Shown here one piece after another: positions 1 through 11,871 of a stretch of DNA of 64,000 bases. The notes beneath the pieces are model-generated. The model was given only the letters and a program-made list of their open reading frames with translations, was not told the DNA's origin and did no database searches. Every line of letters begins with the position of its first letter. The stretch's first letter is position 1. This DNA is from Clavelina lepadiformis (Eukaryota; Chordata; Ascidiacea; Aplousobranchia; Clavelinidae), in NCBI RefSeq assembly GCF_947623445.1, contig NC_135244.1:22196860-22260859 (forward strand), written 5' to 3'. The translations under genes and the position numbers were made by a program.

Positions 1-627
1 ATTTTTCTTTGGTTAAATGAATGGACTTTCTTTCTCGGCAAATTCAAATACGTATGTTACGGTATTTTGTACCGCTTTGCATATACATATCAAGATGGGA
101 AGATAGTTATGTCTACATAGGGTCCAAACTTTGCTGGACGGACTCTTTCCAGGTTTTCTGCCTGTCTAAACCGGTACAAACCGGTACATCTCTCTTGCAT
201 CAAAACGTTCATCCGCTGTCTGGTGAGGTTGCGCGCTTGTACGCACCAAAACAAAATGGAGACGCGTATAAGTCTAGTAAAGATTACGCTACATTCACAA
301 ATAAAGTAGGTCTACACAATATTTTATAGGCCTGTACATGCAGAAGTTAGGCTTTACAGTAGACTCTAGCATCAATAACAAGTGCATAAAGCCATACGCA
401 TTGACGGTTACTTATAGAGATTTTTCAAACACAGAAAGAAACAACAACTTGTTCACAAAACTGTGCTACGTCCACGCAATCATCGCCATCGCATTTAACT
501 ATCGCTCGGTTAAAACAGTATTTATTAGAGGGCGGGATGCCATGAAATCATTTGTATTGAACGCCCATATTCATTTCGTTGAAAGAAACTTTAAAATAAA
601 TTGGTTTGAACGTTTGTCTATCATTTG
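1..627. other. No supported gene
   Basis: Short open frames occur here but none has splice sites, a signal peptide or domain-like composition. I see no gene or repeat I can support. Confidence 0.5.
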
Positions 628-940
628 CTTATTCATCGTTGTGTTTATTCATCATTGTGTTTGTTCATCATTGTGTTTATTCATCATTGTGTTTGTTCAT
701 CATTGTGTTTGTCCATCAATGTGTTTGTTCATCAATGTGTTTGTCCATCAATGTGTTTGTTCATCAATGTGTTTATTCATCAATGTGTTTGTTCATCAAT
801 GTGTTTGTCCATCAATGTGTTTGTTCATCAATGTGTTTATTCATCATTGTGTTTGTTCATCATTGTGTTAATTCATCATTGTGTTTGTCCATCAATGTGT
901 TTGTTCATTAATGTGTTTGTTCATCAATGTGTTTGCCCGT
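628..940 (+). repeat. 16-bp minisatellite, about 19 copies
   Basis: A 16-base unit, TGTGTTTRTTCATCAW, is repeated head to tail about nineteen times with a few substitutions (GTTC/ATTC/GTCC, CAA/CAT). The unit has no stop in any forward frame and is not a multiple of three. This explains three overlapping long open frames rich in Cys, Val, Phe and His. I read it as non-coding satellite DNA. Confidence 0.9.
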
Positions 941-2359
941 TCACATTCGAAGTGAATGTGAACAATGTGTTCACAAGCAGACCACAGAATGAACTACACA
1001 AGCGTGGTTGGTGTCTGAGCACGACTTTGCATTTGACATTGATGTATAGATATATGTTTTGGGTGCTTTTGACGTTTATATATGTCCATGGATATACATG
1101 GATATACGTTTCGGTCTCTTAACCTCTAGGCTTTAAATTATTTAACGGCTTATTGTGTTTTATGTTGCTTTAACAACAAACTTTAACAGAATAAAATATT
1201 TTTGTTTTCAAGCCCGGAATCTCTCCTTTTTCTTGCAAACATAACATCCCCAGCCACAGTACGCGTGTGGTGGCTTTTGTCACAGCGGGTAGTCGATCGA
1301 GGTATTTCGTTGCGCCTATTTTGTGTAGACCTACTGCGCATTTTTGACTTATATGGTAAATCTCACTCACTGGATTTTCGAGTCTAAATCCAGCTGCTCA
1401 ATTAAGTGTTAGATTCATTTTTTTATTTGGGCTTTAAGGTGATGCCTGTTTTCACCATCATGCAGCGAACTTAGATTTATAAAATCACAAAGTACCACAA
1501 AAATGTCCCGCTTATAAATAAGTAATTGTTTTTCACAAGCCTGAAAGAAGTAAGTTTTAGCTTTTTACCAACACAATGAACAGGTGGTGCGTGTTAACTT
1601 AATGAACTATACTGTGGTTGGGTTTTTCGAAGTAATCAGCCTGACTTGTCGAATTCTGTGCATAAAATCCGGCTTGCCTATACCCGCGGAAGTTAAAGTC
1701 TTACAGCAATGTTTTAAGCTTTAAGTTAATGATTGGACGTTTAGTGGCTGGTAGAATGGTAGTCAATGTTTAAATGGGTTAATTATTGTAAATTTCCATG
1801 ACCACCAAACACAAACAAGGAGAAGAAAAGCATGCCTACAAAGAGGCTCCAACTGCATATAGTTACAACATGACGTTGATGATGTGTATAGATTGGCAAT
1901 GCATAGATCGGAAGTTATAAAAGTGCACTCAGATGGTATCAACCAGTGACACTGACGCCATGAAGAGAACATTCCATCCTGTAGGAGCCGGAATCCCGTG
2001 AATCCCGCCAGAAGAAAAGGTGAAAACGAAAATGTTGGCACACAGGCCAATGCGGTCACGGTAAGTTTGCTCATGATTAATTCAGTTGCATTAAATATAG
2101 GAAAATTATACGATGAAGCAAGTGTTCATTAGTATTAATTTGGAAGCGTGAGAATCACAATTGGTTGGTTGCTATTAAACGAAGTTGAATATAATGTAAC
2201 AGGAGTTCAAATACAAAAGAATTAGTGGGTGTCTCGGCTATTTATGAAGTAATGCTCAATCTGCGCAGCTTTACTGCACAGAGTCGAAGTGGCATTATAC
2301 GCATGACTTTCGGAAAGACAAATCTGGCATTTTTCTTACTTTCCCCATCAACATATGAT
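941..2359. other. No supported gene
   Basis: Nothing convincing was found on either strand. A strong GTAAGT donor-like sequence on the plus strand near 2060 follows a short open stretch, but no start or acceptor could be attached to it. Confidence 0.4.
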
Positions 2360-2548
2360 TTAGTACACAAAGCATGTTACTTCGAAAAAAATACTCATTA
2401 AGCCGGCAAAGATGAAAGTTAAATGGACTTGAACGTCTGTGCTTGGATTGTCGGAAGAAATTGCAGCGGGTTTATTGACCGACCTTGCTGTAGAACAAAA
2501 CAGAAACCACAAAAGACAGAACAATAAGCACAGGTTAGCATTGGGCAT
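2360..2548 (-). CDS. Candidate small ORF with signal-peptide-like N terminus
   Basis: A 62-codon minus-strand frame begins at a true ATG. Residues 5-20 are strongly hydrophobic (LCLLFCLLWFLFC core) and are followed by a Ser/Thr-Ala-Arg stretch that would suit signal cleavage. A second hydrophobic stretch lies near residues 43-55. It lies just 3' of the candidate exon at 2574-2759 on the same strand, so it could equally be 3' UTR. No family was recognised and there is no splice support. Confidence 0.22.
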   Translation of the reverse strand: MPNANLCLLFCLLWFLFCSTARSVNKPAAISSDNPSTDVQVHLTFIFAGLMSIFFEVTCFVY

Positions 2549-2573
2549 TGGTATGCATCAATCGTAGCTTAAA

Positions 2574-2759
2574 TCATCCAACATACGTCGATGATGGGCG
2601 ACGCTTTACTTTAGACTTAAAGCCAATATTTTCGCTGAGGTTTGCTTCAAGCGCGGTGTTTTCAAGTTTATCTGTCACCAACGCAGCGATTTCGGAAATT
2701 ATAGAAGTCAACTGTGCGGTTTCATAACCACGGAAATTGCAAATTTCAAGTGATCGGGA
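2574..2759 (-). CDS. Probable terminal coding exon, unknown protein
   Basis: On the minus strand an acceptor-like AACTAG is followed by 61 sense codons and a TGA. The translation has balanced, protein-like composition: it opens SRSLEICNFRGYETAQ, has an amphipathic middle (ISEIAALVTDKLENTALEA) and ends in a basic SKVKRRPSSTYVG tail. Neither the other minus-strand frames nor the plus strand stays open as well. No initiator lies in frame, so I read it as the last exon of a gene whose upstream exons I could not find between 2.8 and 5.4 kb. No domain was recognised. Phase 0 at the acceptor is assumed. Confidence 0.4.
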   Translation of the reverse strand, partial: SRSLEICNFRGYETAQLTSIISEIAALVTDKLENTALEANLSENIGFKSKVKRRPSSTYVG

Positions 2760-5590
2760 CTAGTTTACGGAAATGAATGACAAATCACGCAAGAATGCTA
2801 GCCATTGATGTCTGGAATTGCCTTGTTCATGTCAACAGAATTTGGTCTCATTTTCTTTTTCTTTTCGTTCGCCGCTAAAAGTTCACAGAAGTCCAATGGG
2901 CCCGATGGCAACCAGAAAAAAACAAATCACAAATTGAAATAAAAAGGCAACAACACTCATAAAATTTGAATTTCCAAAAATAAAAGGAAAGGCAATAAAT
3001 TATATCACGTTCGCATTCAGTAATGTCAAGCAAGTTTTTCTCGCATAACTTAAGTCGTTTCCCAATCTATATGGGGAAATTTTCGTTCAATTCCATATCG
3101 CTTTAAGCTTTGTTTGTGTGTATTTTTCGCTTTTTAGTTTTCTCACGCATCTTAACAAGCAGCGGTGAGTTTTAAAGCAACTTGGGACTTTGTCAGACAA
3201 ACTTAGGTCGGAAAACCGCAACATACTATAGAACTAAATCAAGCAACTTGAGTTATTGTTTTGTAGGAGACCTGAATGGAATACAGCATTGTCTCATGGT
3301 CATGACGTATTATCAAGACAATAAACAAGCTGTGGGTGTGTTAAGATTTTTCAGGGCAAAGTCAGTTTTATGTGGTTTGCTGAGGTGTAGTATACAAGGA
3401 TAATTCCTTGACTAAGAGATAGATTCAAATCAGTTTGAGATAACTTAAATTTTTTTAAGTTCCAGTTAAACGTTTTAAACGCTAGCTGCTAGCTGTAAAC
3501 TATTCGTTGTTTGGTGAAACAGCGATTTTGTTTTTTTAGAATCAATTTAATGCATTCTATGTATTTTTACCACATTTACTGCACTCGGATTGTAAAAGCT
3601 ATTCTAAAAAATCCCAAGTCACTCTGCGTTATTGGCGAAGCATACAGCAGGCTTAGCTAAAAAGAGCACTGGGTTTAAACAAACTTTAACCCACGAAATC
3701 CGTAACCACATCATATGGACAATTCGATTCGCACCAAGTAATCCAATTGTCCACATGTCCATCTTAATACAATTTCAGGTGATGACGTAACGGGTTTCAT
3801 GGGATAGTTTTTAAGTCACAGCCGCGTCACTTTAATTAAAAAATCTGAAAATTTTCGACATTTTGCCGTTAAGCTGTCTTAAAAATTAATATTTTCTGAT
3901 AAACCCAGGAGAGACAGTGACAGCAAATTTCGTAAATTATATTGTAAAAGGAAGCGAACCCACACAAGAAAAGAGCTATTATATTTTATTAACAGCTCTT
4001 ATAAAAGACAAGGTTAATCACAACAGACAATAATATTTAAACCAAAATAACATAATAGATAATAATAATAAAAGAAATAATTAACATGCTTTGTAAAAAA
4101 AATCCGCTGTGTTTGTCTTAAAATCAAAGCCTGATACAAGGGTTGCCTTGAAATGAAAAACTTTTTTGCAAACTAAGAAATTTGATCAAATTATAATAAA
4201 ATCGAAATCTGCAAACCGCAAGTGAGCCTACATGAAGTGGAGCGAATTGCGCAAGCCACAGCCGATCATCCGACATATTGTTTCATAATTTCCCGAAGAA
4301 CTCGGGATTTTGTCCCGAAGAACTCGTTTCAGGGAAAGCATTTTTTATGCAGTTGTTGTTTCACGCGGTCAAGTGAGTTCGAAATAAGTTTTCTTTGTCA
4401 ACCGTTAAACTCACAAAGTATACTTAAATACTGGTACACTTCAAACTTGTAGACATACAAATGCATATACGATTAATTCAATTTACTGGTATATTTTGCG
4501 GTTATTAAAGAATATTGTACTAGTCGAGTTTCTCTAGCATATCACAACAACGACACATAGAACAAATATACCAGTTATGGCAAAAATATTTTTATTTTGT
4601 ATAATGCGTGGCATGATGCGTACAAATTGTATTTTGCTTGCTTATCGAATTGCTTTTAATTTCGCTTTAAAAGTTTAATACAAAACCATTTTTGCATTAT
4701 TTTCATCCATCTATAAACATGCGTCAATATAATTCATGGCTAAAACGTCATGTTTTCAAAAAAGAAAATGGCGCGTGGATTCTAGGCTTAGCTCATAAGA
4801 TGGGTTGTTTGCTTAAGAGGTAATTTAAAACGTTCAGTGTCCTCGCAAGCAAGGCGCGAAACCCTAAGTGCCTCCCTCTCACTTTCTCAGTTTGTCTGAC
4901 TATGACACTGTAGCTTCAAAGGTCGACTAGTGCCTCTAATTTTTAAACTTTAAATCAGAAAATTTAAAAAGTGACTTTTTGTTGACCAGAGAAAGTGTGT
5001 TAGTTTATGCGGAATAAATATTTGTATCTACTCGCTCATTGTTGCTTTTGAAGATTCAGATCTTCTAAAAAGTTGAAAAAGTATTTTTTCTTTTGATGCC
5101 AAGTCCAAAATATCATAATGTTACTTCTTCCATATGCAGGTCAATAGTTGTTGCTTGATTTGGTTACGCAACTTTTTTTTAAATTTTTTGTCAAGTTAAT
5201 CAACACTTTAAATAATAAAATTTTATTGATGAAAACGAAAAAAAGAAATTTGTCGAAGCCGGTTCAGGAAAAATATAACCACAGCTATTATTACTTTTCA
5301 ACATAAAACCTTACAGCATCAATTTTGAGTTATTTTTGTTGACTTTCTTCTGTTGATTGCAATTTACCCCAACTTGACCGCATTTACGGTTCATGTAGGC
5401 TCCAGTTTAACTGTAAAACAAAAGCTGTTTGTTAATCTCTCTTATAAAGGTGGCATCCATACAACGTTTTTAGTATAATTATCTGAGGATAGCTTCTTGA
5501 AGCTGTTTGCTGTTAGCTACATAAACATCGTCGGAGTATTGTCTTAGTTTCATATTCTAATAAGAATACTGGCCTTCTCTGTAAGCTGAA
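2760..5590. other. No supported gene
   Basis: AT-rich sequence with only short frames. Around 4222-4340 both strands are open for about 37 codons across a local direct repeat (GAAGAACTCG twice), which prevents a strand call. The last ~200 bases are probably leader or promoter of the secreted-protein gene that starts at 5591. Confidence 0.4.
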
Positions 5591-7408
5591 ATGAAAATGA
5601 AAATGAGATTTTTCGTTATCCTTGCTCTTCTTTTCACGATTTTCATCATCTCCTCATCCTCGAAGAAGCTTAAAAGGAACAAGAGTAAGTTATCGATTAA
5701 ACAAAACATATTAAATTAAGTCAAATTTTATTTAGTTTCATAGCTTTTTGATGCTCTTAATACGGGCAATAAGATGGAATTTGGGTTGTTATTTGTCGAG
5801 CCTGAACCCAAAGTTCACCAATTTTTAAGCGATCTTACATTCTTACCAGCGTTTGCTTTTTGGCGAATAAGCGAGATTATTTTTAAAAAGTTTTAAGATA
5901 TTTATACAATTTCGTAAAATTTGTTGTCAATCGTCATTGTATATTTGGTTATGGCTACTTTCTAATGGCTGCTTTCACTTGGTTACTTTGACATGGTTAC
6001 TTTCACGTGGCTATGGTTGCTATTGTGTAACTTGCTGACCTTGTTCGGTGCTGAATGTGGGTAAAAATTAGTTTTTCTTTTGCTAATAGAACAAGGAGCT
6101 AAAAGTCACTTTACAAAAAAGCGCAAACAAACTTTTTCGTATAAGCTTGTATATTTGTACAATGTGTGATATACTCGTGGTTGGCTCTACAGGCAGCTTT
6201 TTGTACACTCGTTCTATCCATTATACGGAATTGTTAAGCGGTGAGCAAAGTGCTACGGTAACACACTAAATTTTGGCTTCGTTTGTTTCAAAAACCTGCA
6301 CCTTATACGTGCAAGTGTATACGGCATACTACTTTATATTCCTGATAGACACCCTGGTGGTACAGAAAAGTCCAACGCTGCTAAAGAACAAATGGTTTTA
6401 CGTAGAATTCATTGAGAGACAACCGGACTTGGACAAACGAAGATCATCCCTAACTTAAGGCAATTTTTTCAGCGAAATAATCGGACAAAATTTTTTCTTC
6501 AATTACCATCACAATAACAAACCTTATCTATACCCTCTTATATGATAGTTACGTAATGATTCCCTTTATTACGTACTTGGTTATTTCATTCGCAGAGCAT
6601 GTCGGCTTTCCAAGAGGAGCAGGTTATGCAGTGCGGAGAGGCGGCTCGAGGAAAATTAATTCGTCAGCGTCTAACGGGTTGAAACGCGCGCGGATACAGA
6701 GAAAACACGGAACTAATAAGAAGCGGAGCAGAAGGGTCCGTAGAAAAAAGCTTTCCCTGGCAAAATGGTGCCGGGTGCTTGAATGGAGATTTCACATCTG
6801 TGATAGGACCAAGAGAACCCGGAAGTTTTTTCGAAGCTGCGGAGCTTTCAGATCGAAAAAGATTGGTAAGTTTGTGGACCTGGTGACTTAACGTGCAAAA
6901 AACAAGTTTCTTGAAGTCCACTGAACTCTTCAAGCCGTTGTTTGTCATCAGTTCATTAAAGTCCTTCCATTGCGGTGATAAATGACGGAGAAGAAATTTT
7001 ACAAACCTTATCGACAGAATATTTAAATCATTAATTATTTTTACAGTTAGAAACGTCCAAACCTTCAGTAATACAAAAGCATGCTTTGTTTTTTCTCGCT
7101 CGTTTTATCTGGCACCAGCTAAGACAATAGATTCAATCAAATTCAATTCAAACCCAGATTTTACGTTAAATTACATACTACTATATGTATTGTATCCATC
7201 TGTATATGCATCGTACATTCTTATTATTATTCTTGATAAATTATTGACATTATTCTTGATAAAAAATAATTATTCTTTATTTAATACAATAATTTATTTA
7301 AGTTTATCTGAAGACGTTCTTTGATTATAACTTGCAGGTTACAAGTGCTTCCACTGCCGGAGCTCGATCCAATTCTGCAACGGAAAGGGGAAAATTTTTG
7401 GCATTTGA
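5591..7408 (+). CDS. Secreted, highly basic six-cysteine protein (three exons)
   Basis: Exons are 5591-5684, 6596-6865 and 7338-7408. Donors are AAGA|GTAAGT and ATTG|GTAAGT; acceptors are TTCGCAG and CTTGCAG. Both introns are phase 1, and the spliced frame closes at 144 residues. The N terminus is a clear signal peptide (RFFVILALLFTIFIISSSS). Next comes a low-complexity basic region with several dibasic sites, ending in KKRSRRVRRKK at about residues 76-86, a good furin-type site. The remainder has six cysteines (WC, HIC, RSC, YKC, FHC, QFC) and would be the mature domain. I infer a processed extracellular ligand or antimicrobial-type peptide. No known family was recognised. In the second half of exon 2 another frame is also open, but it has no in-frame initiator and does not use the signal-peptide exon. 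Confidence 0.72.
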
Positions 7409-7897
7409 ATAAGACATTTTATGTATCGCCGCTTGTATGATAAAAAGCTACATCGACTGGTGTTATGGGAGGCATAAATATTTCTAAAACATTGAATTTA
7501 AGCTTTGCATAAACTTAAATCATTTTGCAAATAACATTAATTGGTACAATTAAGTTACATTAAATTAAATTTAACGATTCAGTTATAGTTAAAAGCAACT
7601 TTTAAAAATGACCCAATTAACATAAGAACTGCAGCTATGAAATAACTACAGCATATTTAGCAAAAATTAGCACCAATTAGCAAACATTTTCTCCAACATC
7701 ATTACTGTCCAAGCGAATGTTTACAGCCATTGTAAAGATACCATTTGATTGTATAATGTTCAATGAATGTACACTAGCTTTGTAGATCAAGTGTTCTTCA
7801 CTTGTGTGCTGTTGAAATATGTTGTCGATGTTCATTTTATAGTTGCATAAGATTTGTTTTTCTTCATTGCCGCAAACTGAACATACAATTATTTTGT

Positions 7898-7903
7898 AAT
7901 AAA
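7898..7903 (+). terminator. AATAAA polyadenylation signal
   Basis: A canonical AATAAA lies about 490 bases after the stop of the six-cysteine protein gene, with no other gene on this strand between. It is the likely 3' end signal of that transcript. Confidence 0.5.
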
Positions 7904-8036
7904 CACTCTACGCGGTGTTTTGTTGGTCAATTTGCTTCACATGCTTTACTTCTGTGAACTTGTTTGTTTAACCACCCGTGCCAACGTAATCTCAGCGCGA
8001 CAATATATTTGTGATTTTAGATTTTTACCATTTCAG

Positions 8037-8135
8037 CTGGGTAAGAAATTGAAAACAAAAACAAAGCCACAAGTTGCAAGCAAAAAATCATGTAACACTG
8101 AAGTGGAATCACAAGTGGATCCAATTGAGGGATAG
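8037..8135 (+). CDS. Possible terminal exon, plus strand
   Basis: A pyrimidine-rich acceptor (TTTTTACCATTTCAG) is followed by 32 lysine-rich codons (LGKKLKTKTKPQ start) and a TAG. The stop lies only seven bases from the stop of the GPCR on the opposite strand. It could be an alternative last exon of the upstream six-cysteine gene or chance. No upstream exon with a matching phase was assigned. Confidence 0.22.
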   Translation: MGKKLKTKTKPQVASKKSCNTEVESQVDPIEG

Positions 8136-8141
8136 GCCAGT

Positions 8142-11100
8142 TCAGAAACCAATAGAAGCCTGTGCTTGTTTATCGGAGTTCTCTTCACCAACCGTCACCA
8201 TAGGTTCTCTGCTGACGAGTTCAATCTGATCGCTTTGATATCTAGTAATCATGCCCACTTGCTGGCGCACTTCACCGGATGTTTCAATCGCCTTTGCATC
8301 GACGGTTGCGTTCCTGCTGGAACTTTTAAGACGAGCAAAGTTATTACACAAATAATGGTGTATGTATAGATATGTCATATTTTCTCGAACCTTCTCAAAG
8401 CTCATGTGAAATTCTTCAAATACGTAATATTAGTTTTAAGAAATTATACTAATATATTATAACATTGCTATAAATTAATTATTACTAATTTACTTCGATG
8501 AATCAATTTTAAATAATCAAAGCCTTAAGACCGCCAACACGAAATTGTTATGCTGATATACTAACGTGATTCTTCTCATCATGCTTGTCTGGTTATTGCT
8601 GGAGGCATTTCTATCTCGTGACTTCTTCGAGTAGCGGACGTTTATGGACGTTGCCGACGATGACTTTCTTTTGGTGAATTTCTTGGCCACCTGCCTGCAC
8701 ATGCACGTGTTTAATTAGCGCTTAAATCTCGTCATGATTTGTTAAAATTAACTTTCGCTGAAACGTTAATTTTTTGTTTTTCCAGTATACCTCAGTCGTT
8801 TGCTAAACGATCCTCCGAGGAAGGTGTACAAGATTGGGTTCAACATGGCATTCAAGTAGACCAGCAAAGTCCCGGCTGTCATCAGGTCCTTGCAAATATG
8901 AGCCTAAAAAGATTATAGTCAAAATAAAATTTTGTTGTCGTCTTGTAAGCCGAGATGTTACACAGTCACCCACACTAAGTGACTGGGCAGCATGCGTTGA
9001 GCAGCCACTGGGTACGTGCTGTCAATCATGATTAGCAGGGCATATATTTCGTGGGTGAAGACGTAAAATGGTCTGGTTTGATATAGGATAGCCTGTATAC
9101 GGTTTGCTTCACCACGCCACACTCACTAGCCAACTGATTCTGCTACTCCCAATTCGCAAAATGAGCATAAACACACGACGCCAATTCACAGGCTGTTATA
9201 AGTCGTACCCAGGCCATCGTGGACAGCAGAAATCCAGTGCGGTGAGAGTCGCCAACGGTGATGAAACTGCGTAGTCTGCTAGGACTTTCATGTCACCCTA
9301 CATTCCATTTATGATCCGCCAAACGAGCCGCACTGACGGCTGACGGCCGCACTGACGGCCGCACTGACGAGCCGCACTGAGTTCTCGGCTTGTTCTAACA
9401 ATTGCAATGTGGCTGGGATAAAAAGATGTCTCGATTCAATACTGGTCGGGTTTGCGTTGTTTGGTTTGTGTTGAAAAATGGAATGGGAGGGTTTAGTTGC
9501 CCGACGAGAGATAGAAAAGTATCCATTGCAGTAAACCTTAACAAGTTGTGTTCCACCAAGCATGAGACTCCAGTGGCATGAGACTCAAACATTCAGTCAC
9601 AATTGATGCGATGAGCAACACACCATTTATGACCGTATCGATATCGTGGGTAGGTATACTACGACATCAAACAGGCGCGCAGACGGCACAGCAACAAAAT
9701 AGCCAAGGTTTTAATGAGAAATATTTAAATGAAAATCGGGTTTAATTGTTTGCCAAGGCACAAAAAATTCTGTTACATGGTCAATGGGCCCATGAGTTGT
9801 TTTCCTTCCCACCTTCATTTTCAACTTGTGCACCAGGGGCGCCCAAAGTTTTAAATGTACGCGCATGGTTTTTATTAACGCTGTTATTTAGATATCTTAC
9901 CTGCGATAACGGGAGTCGAATGCCGTAAATCTTCGCCAAATGCACCGCATGAAAAAGAAGCCAGCAGGCTACGAAGCAGATCACCAGCGATGCGCACATC
10001 ATCGTGATTCGACGTCTGTTGTAACTAGACGGCGAAAGGGAATGTTTAGTTTCCTTCCTTTGCTTGTTGACTGCCACTGCTGGTGAGACGCCAGAGTTGC
10101 TTGAGTAGCTGTGAGTGCGTTCACTCGAAGCAAATAGTCGTCTGACGATTAGGCTGTAGGTTATCAGCATAACCTGAGGATGCATTGCATGAAACATTTT
10201 TGTTTATATTGTATGCAGAGAAAGGTTGATATGATGTTATATTAACAAATATATTCATTTACATCACTTAAAGGTTCACAGTTTGATAATTTGTTTGGGA
10301 AAATATATCCATTATGGTTTATCTAAGTGTAGCACATACCATCTTCGTTCAGTCCAATTGTTCATAAAAAGACTTACAAGAAAAGGCAGAAGAAACATGA
10401 CGGCAAAATTAAATCCAACAAACGCTCGCCATCCATCCGGTTGCGTCCATGAATGACACTCTTTATCGATGAGGATATCTTCTACTAAGTCACTGCCTGT
10501 TTCACCATCACCTTGTTCAAAAATGTCGTCCGAAAGATCGGCAAAATATTCTAGGTAACTGCTCTCGTACGTTAGATAGCCGTCGAATGCGTACGGTTCG
10601 TCGTTGAAAGTATCAGTTGTAAAACTCCTGAAAAGCATTTGAGATAAAAACTTGCCCCGTAAATAAAGCACTCATAATTTATGTGCATTGCTCTTTACCC
10701 TGCTGACAAGTTTCCGCACGTTGTCCGTTGCTCGTAATTTGTCTCCTGCAACTTTATGCACTCGTCCAAAGTGTCGCTTTTAAAATTGTCCTCAATGCAC
10801 ACCTGGGTGAAGTTCTTCATTGGTGATGGAAAGATCGTCCTGATCCAAAGGATAAAGTTTACTTTTAAAGGTACCGTAACCTTCTGTTAATCTTACAGTA
10901 AAATATTTGACAGTGTATTCTTGAATTACATTGACTTATCTAACCTCGATCCTTGCTATCATTTGTAACGTATAAAATATCAACATCAGTTTAAATTTCT
11001 ACGAACATGAATTGATAGAACCATATTCTTACGCGCATATACAATCCGGTTGGACTCCCTCCTTAAACGTGTAGAGCATGATTGGGATGCAAAGAAGAAG

Positions 11101-11871
11101 AGAGATCACCCACACGGCCAAACTGATAACGGTTGCCGAACTTTGTGTCCGAAACTTTTGCAGAGTTTCAGAGAAAGTGCGGCACACAGCGATGTAACGG
11201 TCGATGCTCATTACCTGAAGAACACCAACACGCACAAAGTTTATAAAAGAATCAGAAGTTACGTAACGCAAAGATATTGTTATAATACATTTTGGATTGG
11301 AATTCTGTTTTCAATAAATCTAACTGTAAGCATTTACCACCAGAAATAGAACGGATGCGTAAAAGTTGAGGAACAGTATTGACTCCTTCGCCTTGCACAT
11401 CCACTGTGGATAAATCCATCGGTGGTTGATGGCCTCAGATATGTTGAAGGGAAGAGTTAAGAGGAATATGGTGTCGGCAATTGCCAGTTGCAAAACATAC
11501 CTGAAAACGACAAATATCAAAACATATTACGATTGAAAACAGACATTGAGTAGGTTGGCATTTGTGGGTTTGGTTAAGTTCTCGCATTTAGTGTGGGTTT
11601 TCACATTTCGTGGGTTGGATTCAAACCCAGGAACATGTTGGATCTTCAACTCAAGAATTCGAAATAGCTGCGGTTTCGATTCTATAAGTTAACTTACCAA
11701 TGGGTGACCGACGTTTTGCATTCCTTCAAGATGGTGATGACTAAAACGACCAGGAGATTTCCCAGAAATCCAAGGATGCAGATGATGAGAGAGAAGGTAA
11801 ACAAAAGGGTTGGAAACTCCTTTTCCATCTCGAAAAACGTTTCCAGGAAATTGCTCAGGTTAATAAAACTC
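8142..11871 (-). CDS. Rhodopsin-family chemoattractant/peptide GPCR (C3a-receptor-like layout)
   Basis: Nine minus-strand exons join in frame: 11871-11698, 11500-11338, 11214-11033, 10839-10699, 10627-10378, 10173-9901, 8903-8791, 8694-8566 and 8316-8142. They give TM1 with GNLLVV, TM2 with LAIADTIFLLTLPF, the TM3 cysteine (WMCK), DRYIAV at the end of TM3, TM4, TM5 (AFVGFNFAVMFLLPFL), TM6 with FVACWLLFHAVH in place of CWxP, and TM7 ending NAMLNPILYTF (NPxxY). A Ser/Thr- and Lys-rich cytoplasmic tail of about 100 residues runs over two exons. ECL2 is about 124 residues, with six cysteines and an acidic tyrosine cluster (DGYLTYESSYLEYFADLSDD), the kind of segment that is tyrosine-sulfated. A giant acidic ECL2 is known from the complement C3a receptor; homology is inference. 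The exon 5' of 11871 (N terminus) was not found, so the start is missing. Confidence 0.85.
9327..9382. repeat. Short GC-rich tandem repeat in GPCR intron
   Basis: About four imperfect copies of GCCGCACTGACG within the ~1-kb intron between the TM6 and TM7 exons. It is markedly more GC-rich than its surroundings. Confidence 0.7.

Noticed and set aside
338-1122. Overlapping plus-strand frames of 101-177 codons rich in Cys, Val, Phe and His
   Set aside because: They are translations of the stop-free 16-bp minisatellite in different frames.
1763-2074. 103-codon minus-strand ORF with a true ATG
   Set aside because: Cys/Trp/Leu-rich composition, no domain or splice context; the plus strand shows a donor-like site inside it. 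Kept as non-coding.
4222-4452. Open frames on both strands around a direct repeat
   Set aside because: Both strands look equally plausible over about 37 codons and no splice sites or start context separate them.
6664-6948. 94-codon minus-strand ORF opposite exon 2 of the six-cysteine protein gene
   Set aside because: Shadow of the coding exon on the other strand; no acceptor or donor supports it.
9031-9300. GPCR-like fragments in the TM6-TM7 intron
   Set aside because: A few hydrophobic words appear on the minus strand but no frame persists and the flanking exons splice cleanly without it.
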